64,000 nt of DNA from Pseudomonadota bacterium. Lineage in GTDB: Bacteria > Pseudomonadota > Gammaproteobacteria > Steroidobacterales > Steroidobacteraceae. The stretch spans positions 1 to 64,000 of the forward strand of contig JAFEDT010000009.1 in the NCBI GenBank assembly GCA_018241445.1, read 5' to 3'. A program made the position numbers and the translations under genes. Below the pieces are notes generated by a model that made no database searches, had not been told where the DNA came from, and worked only from the letters and a program-made list of their open reading frames with translations. The stretch's first letter is position 1, and each line of letters starts with the position of its first letter. This document shows positions 1-6,402 of the stretch, piece after piece.

Positions 1-43
1 TCAGCGCCGCGCCTTCGAGCTCATCGAACAGATCGTCGTGTAG
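1..43 (+). CDS. C-terminal tail of an unidentified protein (partial)
   Basis: One frame is open from the left edge to TAG at 41-43 and encodes a short tail ending FELIEQIVV. Only about 13 residues are visible, so the family cannot be named. The DNA that follows resembles mobile-element flank, so a transposase or recombinase is possible, but that is inference. The fragment could also be a chance open frame. Confidence 0.3.
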   Translation, partial: QRRAFELIEQIVV

Positions 44-497
44 TCAGAAACCCAACGCCGCCGATCCGACTATGTACATGACACGCAAAGAAAAACTGCG
101 CTGCGACTACAGGAACTTCAGGCTAAACGGTGGAAGATCCGAAGATCTGGCAAGCACGCTGCCGCCGAAGCCAACGCATCGTACAGGTACGTGTTCAAGT
201 AGCCATCCGGCCAGGTCGTCGCGGTGCGGTCGCCGTCGGCGTCATATCCACAGCCTTCCCCGAAATTCAGGCGGGTCGGCTTCCGCATCACCCTTTTCGC
301 GGCTTGTTCAGCGTTTACTCACGTTACGGCCTGCACACTCGCCAAGTCCCTTGCAGGACCCTCTACACCGAAGGCTTCAGCCGCTTCGTTACCTCCGCGA
401 CTGCTCCGATTGCTACCGGCTGGAGCGACAGTTGCCGGGTGGGATTCCTACCCACTGTGCCTTTGCACGGCGCACCGCATAATGTGGGTTAGGGCGA
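44..497. other. Non-coding stretch resembling a mobile-element remnant
   Basis: No frame here has convincing coding character. Several overlapping short frames on the plus strand contain peptides such as YTEGFSRF and ATGWSD. I recall these from spurious annotations next to insertion sequences in many proteobacteria, which suggests a conserved non-coding element end. An imperfect palindrome (GGGTGGGATTCCTACCC) lies near 438-454. The stretch ends in one copy of a 20-bp sequence repeated in inverted orientation at 4052-4071. I could not find complete terminal repeats or a target duplication. Confidence 0.4.
476..495 (+). repeat. Left copy of a 20-bp inverted repeat
   Basis: The 20-mer CGCATAATGTGGGTTAGGGC on the plus strand recurs exactly, inverted, at 4052-4071. 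The flanking bases differ on both sides. It lies just beyond the 3' end of the permease gene (stop at 498). It may be an element end or a piece of a dispersed REP-like repeat. Confidence 0.75.
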
Positions 498-1787
498 TTA
501 CGAAAATCGTGTCCTCTTCCACAAGCTACAGGTCCCGGCAAGCAAGCTCAGCAACAGGACGGCACTCAGAACGCCAATCCAGCGCACATTCATCCCGAGT
601 GGAGGCACCACGGCGCGCACACCCAGCCATACGAAGGTCCCGGTCGCGGTGACCAGAATCGCGTAATCCCACCAGCGACGTCCCGCACCGCGGCCTAAGG
701 ACTCGTCCCCGTCCATCGAGGCCATCGTCCGGCCACTGTCCAACCCATAACGCCGGCACTCCCGCTGCACTGCCTCGTTCGTCGACGACAACTCCCGTTC
801 CGAGGCCACCGCCGTACTGATCGCCAGCGCACCCAAGATCATCACGATCGACCCTGCCACGACCAGCGCCTCATGCGCAGGGTCCGCCGTCGCCAACTCA
901 CCGAAGACCAAGGCGCCCCACGCCAGCCCCCACAGCTGATTGGTATTGGAGAGCGGAATCCCCCGCCCAATTCCCAGGTATTTTGTTGCAAACTGCTGAA
1001 ACAAGTCGCCGATCACCCACATAAACCCACCCAAGAACAGCCAGAACACCGCGCTGTGAACATGCAGCAACTGGAACGCCGACGAGTGCCATCCGCCATC
1101 GAGCGCCAGCGTCAGGGCCAGCACCGTTCCAAGCTCTCCCACCGTGAACACCGTGACAAACGACAGCGGATTCATCCCGCTCAGGTAGGCCTTCCGGTAC
1201 GGAACATACATCGTCCCCCACAGCAGGCTCGCGCCGAGAGCCGCAATGAATCCGCTCACGGCACTGTGCCCCGTCGCCGTTCCGCCACCCTGCGTACTGA
1301 CGCCGAGCATCACGGCCGCAATGACGATGCACACGGCACCCGCAACCACCTTGCCGATGTTCTTCGCGCTCGCTCCCTTCAACTCGCAAAACAACACCCG
1401 GCCCCAAATCAGACCAATCAGCGAATTCATGTTCCACAAGGGAAAGGCCACCGCTAGCCCCACTTCGCGGATGGCGAACACGGTCAGTGTGTTCGCCACG
1501 GCCCACAGCGCTCCCGCCAACAGCGCCCATACGATCAGGTGCTTGCGCTCCCCCAAGTCGGCAAAGACGTAGCCCGTCCCCTTGAGCAGCGTCGGGAAGG
1601 TCCATCGCGCCGTAAACACGCCCGCGACCATGCACAGCGAAATGGCAAAAGGAGAGTACCCTGCCATCACCAGCTTGGTCGGAGCCTCGGCCGCACCTAG
1701 CCAGATTCCCGCCGTCAGCCCGCAAATCACCCCCAGACCATGCAGCGATAGCCCTTTCTTTTGCATACTCGCGACCTCGATTGACAT
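498..1787 (-). CDS. DMT-superfamily sugar permease (GRP/RhaT-like)
   Basis: This encodes a 429-residue integral membrane protein. The first ~325 residues form about ten hydrophobic helices with glycine-rich openings (GVICGLTAGIWLG) and a repeated half, as in the glucose/ribose-porter branch of the drug/metabolite transporter superfamily. A hydrophilic linker of about 40 residues and two more helices follow, so the C-terminus is longer than usual. The start at 1787 is preferred over an ATG at 1799 because GGAG lies six bases upstream of it. It is the last gene of the iolG-dehydrogenase-small ORF block. By context it probably imports inositol or a related cyclitol, possibly replacing the ruined ABC transporter. 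Substrate is inferred. Confidence 0.75.
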   Translation of the reverse strand: MSIEVASMQKKGLSLHGLGVICGLTAGIWLGAAEAPTKLVMAGYSPFAISLCMVAGVFTARWTFPTLLKGTGYVFADLGERKHLIVWALLAGALWAVANTLTVFAIREVGLAVAFPLWNMNSLIGLIWGRVLFCELKGASAKNIGKVVAGAVCIVIAAVMLGVSTQGGGTATGHSAVSGFIAALGASLLWGTMYVPYRKAYLSGMNPLSFVTVFTVGELGTVLALTLALDGGWHSSAFQLLHVHSAVFWLFLGGFMWVIGDLFQQFATKYLGIGRGIPLSNTNQLWGLAWGALVFGELATADPAHEALVVAGSIVMILGALAISTAVASERELSSTNEAVQRECRRYGLDSGRTMASMDGDESLGRGAGRRWWDYAILVTATGTFVWLGVRAVVPPLGMNVRWIGVLSAVLLLSLLAGTCSLWKRTRFS

Positions 1788-1842
1788 GCCGATCTCCATG
1801 AGCGAAGCGCCGTGCTGCGACGCGAAGCCGAGTCAAGTGCGG

Positions 1843-1947
1843 CTAACTCAATGCAGCCAAGAGAGCTATGCCGATCATTAGCACGGAGAAAGGCACCCAG
1901 AAGTGACTGTCCCCAGCAATTTTCTTCATCTGTCGAGAAAAGCTCAT
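1843..1947 (-). CDS. Small single-pass membrane protein (34 aa)
   Basis: A short frame encodes 34 residues: a polar, basic N-terminus (MSFSRQMKKIAGD), then one strongly hydrophobic helix (FWVPFSVLMIGIALLAAL) and a terminal Ser. The ATG at 1947 is preceded by AGGGGG at about seven bases; a second in-frame ATG lies at 1929. It sits between the dehydrogenase (stop at 2006) and the permease (start at 1787) on the same strand, so it is probably co-transcribed with both. Its size and position suggest an accessory subunit of the permease. I do not recognise a family. It could be a fortuitous frame, but a near-ideal helix between two operon genes argues against that. Confidence 0.55.
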   Translation of the reverse strand: MSFSRQMKKIAGDSHFWVPFSVLMIGIALLAALS

Positions 1948-2005
1948 TCAAAACACCCCCTGACCGTCACGACCACTGCCGATCCGGCTTTGATCCAAGT
2001 GCTGG

Positions 2006-3031
2006 TTACAGCGCCGACGGCAACTTCGACTGCAAGGACTCACGCAAAGCGATACCGATGCGCGTCGCTTCCATCGCATCATCGAGAGTCAGACTCAGCC
2101 TCCGCCGCCGCCGTATGGCATCGACGAAGTAGATCGCCTCGGTCAGAAAGGCGGCTTCGAACCGCTCAAAAAAATTGGCGGTGCATGCATTCCGGATACC
2201 CGCTGCGTCGGCGATTTCCAGCCGGTTCCGGCGCGGGTTCCGTCCCACGGTCAAACGTCCCGCGGTGCCGGTAATCTCGGTCACGGTCTCGTGCCCATGG
2301 GGCATGGTGCGTGACGCATAAAACGTGGCGATGCAGCCATTCTCGAATTCACAGATGGCCACGCCGTTATCGACATCGCGACACGCCTGCAATTCTTGAT
2401 GTATGGCAATCGTGCCGCTGGCGAAGACCCGCACCGGTTTCGGGTTGCCCAGCAGCCATCGTGCCAGGTCGATGTCGTGCACGCTGCAGTCCAGAAAAAT
2501 ACCGCCGCTGCTGGGCGCAAATTTGACGAAAAAACCATCCGGATCGTACTGGTCGCAGGTCTGCGAATACACCATGAATGGCCGGCCAATGCTGCCGGAG
2601 CGGATCTTCTCGTAAGCATCCTGGTAACTGGCATCGAAACGGCGGACGAAACCGATCATCACTTTCAGCTGCGGATGCAGCGCCGCCTCCGCATTCACGC
2701 GTCGGCAGTCGTCGAGATCCAGAGACAGCGGCTTTTCGCAAAACACGTGCTTGCCGGAGCGCAGCGCTTCAATGATTTGTCCCGCATGCAAAGAGGTCGG
2801 CGTCACCAAAAACACTGCGTCGAGGCCCTCGTGCGCGAGCATGCTCTCGTAATCAGGGTACAGATGGCTGATGCCCAAGGTCTGTCCGGCCCAGGTCAGT
2901 TCGTTCTCGAGGGGACTGCACGCAGCCACCAGCGTTGCGCCTGGCACGCGGCGCAACAAGTTCTCGGCATGCCGCCGCCCCAGCCTGCCGAGTCCGGCAA
3001 TACCAATCCTCAAGTCTTGCCCCGGGCTCAT
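2006..3031 (-). CDS. Gfo/Idh/MocA-family oxidoreductase, probable inositol-type dehydrogenase
   Basis: The 341-residue protein has an N-terminal Rossmann fold (GIAGLGRLGRRHAENL, residues ~9-25), the family signature CEKPLSL near residue 97, GFVRRFDASY near 130, and DCSVHDIDLARW near 180, which carries the Asp and His of the catalytic Lys-Asp-His set. The family oxidises or reduces sugars and inositols with NAD(P). It diverges more from the two IolG-like enzymes here than they do from each other, so it may act on scyllo-inositol, an inosose or another polyol. Its ATG overlaps the stop of the upstream iolG-like gene by four bases, which implies translational coupling. Confidence 0.8.
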   Translation of the reverse strand: MSPGQDLRIGIAGLGRLGRRHAENLLRRVPGATLVAACSPLENELTWAGQTLGISHLYPDYESMLAHEGLDAVFLVTPTSLHAGQIIEALRSGKHVFCEKPLSLDLDDCRRVNAEAALHPQLKVMIGFVRRFDASYQDAYEKIRSGSIGRPFMVYSQTCDQYDPDGFFVKFAPSSGGIFLDCSVHDIDLARWLLGNPKPVRVFASGTIAIHQELQACRDVDNGVAICEFENGCIATFYASRTMPHGHETVTEITGTAGRLTVGRNPRRNRLEIADAAGIRNACTANFFERFEAAFLTEAIYFVDAIRRRRRLSLTLDDAMEATRIGIALRESLQSKLPSAL

Positions 3032-4020
3032 TGGGACAGATCGACGGTGCGATTTTCACGCCATGACGAGGCGGCCGCCTCCGCTAACTCCAGCGCCTTG
3101 ACGCCGTCACCAATGGTCGTCCGCGGCTCGGCGCCGTTGACCAGCGCATCGAAGAAATGTGCGATCTCGCGTGCGTAGGCGGCGCGGTAGCGTTCCAGGA
3201 AGAAACGCTCAGGCTTGTCCTGGCTGACGTTTTGCGCAGTCGACGACACCACTTCGGTCGGCCTGTGATTGCCCGCCTGCAGCAGCCCCATGCTGCCCAG
3301 CACCTCGAAACGCTGATCGTAGCCATAGGCGGCGCGGCGGCTGGTGTTGATCTGGCATAGGCGACCGCACCGGGTACGGATGGTCACGGCCGCCGAATCG
3401 ATGTCGCCGGCTGCCGCGATCGCTGGGTCGCTCAGGCAGCTGCCGGCCGCTGAAATGCTGATGGCTTCATCATCGAGTATCCAGCGAAAAATATCGAAGT
3501 CGTGAATCAACATATCTTTGAATATGCCGCCTGAGTTCTTCAGGTAGGAAGCCGGCGGCGCCCCGGGATCGCGGCTGGTCACCACCAGCATCTCGAGGTC
3601 GCCAATCTCACCTGCCGCCAGACGGGTCTTCAATGCTTCGTAGGTTGGATCAAAACGACGCTGAAAGCCGACCATGCAGGTCACTCGAGCCTTGGCTACC
3701 GCCACCGCGCATGCCCGGGCATGTGCAGGTGTCAGATCGACCGGCTTCTCGCAAAATATGGCTTTACCGGCCGCCACCGCACGCAAAAGCAAATCGGCGT
3801 GGGTGTCGGTGCTGGACGCGATCAACACGGCGCCTATGGCCGGGTCGCCCAGCGCAGCATTGACGGCGGCTGCTCGTGCGCCATGCCGTGCCGCCAGTTC
3901 CTGCGCAACCTGCGCGTTCACATCGCTCACGTACTTGAGGCGTACTCCCGGTTGCCGGACCAGGTTTCCCGCGTGGATGGCGCCGATCCGGCCTGCGCCA
4001 AAGATTGCGACTTCCATCAT
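3028..4020 (-). CDS. iolG: Myo-inositol 2-dehydrogenase-like (first copy)
   Basis: About 330 residues of a Gfo/Idh/MocA enzyme predicted to oxidise myo-inositol to scyllo-inosose with NAD. Visible are the dinucleotide fold (VAIFGAGRIGAIHAGN), CEKPVDLT near residue 93, GFQRRFDPTY near 122, and DMLIHDFDIFRW near 167 with the catalytic Asp/His. It is clearly paralogous to the gene at 16735-17724. The frame extends to 4065, but the ATG at 4020 starts right at the fold and has a purine-rich AGAGA upstream. A 20-bp inverted repeat lies just upstream (4052-4071). It overlaps the next dehydrogenase by four bases. Close homologues also oxidise other cyclitols, so substrate is by context. Confidence 0.8.
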   Translation of the reverse strand: MMEVAIFGAGRIGAIHAGNLVRQPGVRLKYVSDVNAQVAQELAARHGARAAAVNAALGDPAIGAVLIASSTDTHADLLLRAVAAGKAIFCEKPVDLTPAHARACAVAVAKARVTCMVGFQRRFDPTYEALKTRLAAGEIGDLEMLVVTSRDPGAPPASYLKNSGGIFKDMLIHDFDIFRWILDDEAISISAAGSCLSDPAIAAAGDIDSAAVTIRTRCGRLCQINTSRRAAYGYDQRFEVLGSMGLLQAGNHRPTEVVSSTAQNVSQDKPERFFLERYRAAYAREIAHFFDALVNGAEPRTTIGDGVKALELAEAAASSWRENRTVDLSQ

Positions 4021-4051
4021 GTTGATTCTCTTTCGTCGCGCCCCAAGGTCG

Positions 4052-4071
4052 GCCCTAACCCACATTATGCG
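4052..4071 (-). repeat. Right copy of a 20-bp inverted repeat
   Basis: The minus strand reads CGCATAATGTGGGTTAGGGC, identical to plus-strand 476-495. It is preceded on this strand by CGCTTCGCG, a small palindrome typical of REP-like sequences. It sits between the phosphoesterase and iolG, so the two copies bracket the iolG-dehydrogenase-small ORF-permease block. Confidence 0.75.
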
Positions 4072-4280
4072 CGAAGCGCGTTGAGATCCGGCCCAGAACC
4101 ATTGCCGGCCGCTGCGTCTGCTCCCGCTACCGAAAAGGCCAGGAGACGCTTGCCGGCGCCAAACACTGCCACCGGTCCGACTGCCATCTCCTGCGGCCGG
4201 GATCGGGCCGGGGCAGCGGCCGGCGGCCAGACAGGGGGACTATCCAGCCTGGGCTCGAAAGTCGTCCGGGCGATCTCCAA
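4065..4280 (-). CDS. Doubtful 71-aa frame
   Basis: A TTG-initiated frame starts immediately after the phosphoesterase stop and runs to 4065. It is Pro/Ala-rich, with one more natural-looking stretch (VGPVAVFGAGKRLLAF). Its stop codon lies inside the 20-bp repeat at 4052-4071. I know of no family. It may be a translated spacer or the remnant of something cut off by the repeat. It is listed because this 260-bp gap holds nothing else apart from the repeat. Confidence 0.2.
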   Translation of the reverse strand: MEIARTTFEPRLDSPPVWPPAAAPARSRPQEMAVGPVAVFGAGKRLLAFSVAGADAAAGNGSGPDLNALRA

Positions 4281-6392
4281 TCAGTTGCGATGTGCGGCGG
4301 CGGTGCCCGGGCCGCGTTGCCAGGGATGCTCCAACACCAGAAGCTCGAGCGTCCCGGGCTTCAGGATTGCATCTGGCAGCTCGCCTTTCTGTGCGGGCGG
4401 GTCGACATGATCCAGCGCGCCACTTACCAGGAAGATCCGCCCCAGCACGGGGTCCAGGGCCATCGTTTTTGCCCTGGGGGCCGTTGTGAGGGGCTCCAGC
4501 GGAACATAACTGTCTGCTCCTTTGGCAGCGATCACGGACAGTGTGCCGTCCTTGTTGGAGCTGTAGATGCGCCTGCGCTTCGCGTCAAACGCAACGGCAT
4601 CTGAGCCTATTCCGATGGGGAGAGTTGCCACGATACGCCCCCGCGTCGTGACGACGAGCAGTTTGCCGTTCTCGCAGCTCGAAAACAGCCGCCGCGCGAC
4701 CGTGTCGATCGCGAGTCCGTGCGGTCTTTCACAACCTGGCACGGCCCAGCGTTCCTCGATCTTGAGACTGCGGGCGTTCACCCGCACGATCTCACCGGTG
4801 CTCGCGATATTGATGAACAGCGATCCCGCGCCGTCGACGACTGCGAACTCCGGCTTGCCGCCCAGCGACACGGTCGCGAGCGCCTTCTCATCCACCGCAT
4901 CGATCGCTGTGAACGCCCCGCCGTCGGAGTCCATCACGAATACACGCTTTTCGGCCGCGTCATAAACCATCGCGTCCGCGTCATCGCCGACCGGAATGGT
5001 CTTCAGCTTCTTCAGGGTCTTGAGATCGAATACCACGGCTGTGTTCGTGTCCGCGGAACCGGCGTAACCGCGCCCCAGCGACGGCACGACGACGACGCCG
5101 TGGCTGCCAGCGATCCCTGCCACACGCCCGACCACCCTGCTCTCCTGCGGATCAACTATCGCGATCTCATTCCCGTGCGAGACATACACTCGCCTGGAGC
5201 CGGGCTCGTAGACCAGATAGTCCCATTTGTCCGGCGCACCCAGGGGAACTCTCTTGCTGATCACAGCCGTCGCCGCGGTCGCGCCTTTGCCCGGTGCGGC
5301 GGTCGCCGGCGCAGTGGTCGCGAACAGCGGAAGCATGCTGCCCACTCCCTGGGCGGTATCGGCCGCGTGCCCCAGGTACTCGGTAATACCAAACGCTTCC
5401 TCGGTCGATCTAAGGAGCGAGTAGTGGTTGTAAGGGGTAGGGTCGACAACCCGACGCGGTCCGTGGTTGGTCACCACGATCGTGGGAATCCATCCACCAC
5501 CGGGGTTGTTGTGGTCGGCGCCACCCGATCCGCAACAGCCTGCCGGGTGCGGGTGAGCGGCCGACTCAACTCCACCCTCATCGAAGGTGATGACAATCGC
5601 AAAGTTGTCGGGACTACGCCAGGCCGGCGACGCCATGAGCTTGCCGACCACCTCACCCACGGTGCGATCCGCGTTGCGCAGCAGGCCTGCTACGTTCGTT
5701 TGCACGCATTCCGGGGGAACGATTCCGCGGTGCAGCCCATGCATGTCATTGCACTGGTTTGGAACGATGTGGGCGTAGTTGGGCAGCGAGTTGCCGGTGA
5801 TGTCGCGCTCCAGGACATCGAAACTGACGATCTTTTTCGACAGTTCGGGGTCCGACTGCACGGTGGCGAACGAGAGGAAGCCATTATGCTTGGCGGCATA
5901 CAGCCTCTCGGGTTTCCCGGCGACCGGCTGGTCGGCCACCGGCCACACGTAGGCCAGCGAGCCCGGCTGCGGAATGTCCTGGAAGTATCCCTTCCAGGTC
6001 AGGCCCTTGGCGCCGAGCTGATCCGGCAGGCTGCGCGCGCTGATGGTGTGATCCACATAACCCGGCACGGCGGCGGAATCGCACCCCGAGCGCTGCATCG
6101 CCGGATTGCAGTAGAAGGCATCGTCGTCGCGGATCCCGAAAGTGTCGCCGCCGAGCATGGCGATGTAGTTGGGCTGGCTGGGGTGGCGTTCGCCGTAGAA
6201 ATTGGAGGCGTACCCGTATTCCCGCGCCAGCCGGTTGATGTTGGGGGCCAGCTTGTTGCCGATGATCTGGTCGGCGGTGCGATTCTCTTCGACGATCACG
6301 AAGATGTGCTTGTACGGGGGCACCGCGCCTTGCGCGTGTGCCACCCCGTACAGGCCCGCGACCAGCAGCAGCGCAGCCCGAGTGACCATCAT
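4281..6392 (-). CDS. Secreted phosphoesterase (phospholipase C/acid phosphatase family) with YVTN beta-propeller
   Basis: A 703-residue exported protein. A signal peptide (about residues 1-20, ending AHA-QG) precedes a PF04185-type domain with HIFVIVEENRTADQIIG near residue 29, HPSQPNYIAMLGG near 70, VITFDEGG near 270 and GADHNNPGGG near 290. These supply the metal-binding and nucleophile region of non-specific phospholipases C and acid phosphatases. From about 385 to 690, repeated blades (VYVSHGNEIAIVD, VFVMDSDGGAF, IYSSNKDGTLSVI) form a YVTN-like propeller. It starts 10 bp after the TonB receptor, so the two are probably one transcript. In an inositol locus it may release inositol or phosphate from phosphoinositides or inositol phosphates; that is inference. 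Confidence 0.8.
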   Translation of the reverse strand: MMVTRAALLLVAGLYGVAHAQGAVPPYKHIFVIVEENRTADQIIGNKLAPNINRLAREYGYASNFYGERHPSQPNYIAMLGGDTFGIRDDDAFYCNPAMQRSGCDSAAVPGYVDHTISARSLPDQLGAKGLTWKGYFQDIPQPGSLAYVWPVADQPVAGKPERLYAAKHNGFLSFATVQSDPELSKKIVSFDVLERDITGNSLPNYAHIVPNQCNDMHGLHRGIVPPECVQTNVAGLLRNADRTVGEVVGKLMASPAWRSPDNFAIVITFDEGGVESAAHPHPAGCCGSGGADHNNPGGGWIPTIVVTNHGPRRVVDPTPYNHYSLLRSTEEAFGITEYLGHAADTAQGVGSMLPLFATTAPATAAPGKGATAATAVISKRVPLGAPDKWDYLVYEPGSRRVYVSHGNEIAIVDPQESRVVGRVAGIAGSHGVVVVPSLGRGYAGSADTNTAVVFDLKTLKKLKTIPVGDDADAMVYDAAEKRVFVMDSDGGAFTAIDAVDEKALATVSLGGKPEFAVVDGAGSLFINIASTGEIVRVNARSLKIEERWAVPGCERPHGLAIDTVARRLFSSCENGKLLVVTTRGRIVATLPIGIGSDAVAFDAKRRRIYSSNKDGTLSVIAAKGADSYVPLEPLTTAPRAKTMALDPVLGRIFLVSGALDHVDPPAQKGELPDAILKPGTLELLVLEHPWQRGPGTAAAHRN

Positions 6393-6402
6393 ACCTCCCG
6401 CT

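Noticed and set aside
72-652. Overlapping plus-strand frames of 120-142 residues at the left end
   Set aside because: Three frames overlap the same DNA with no ribosome site and biased composition. The recurrent peptides point to a non-coding element end rather than a protein.
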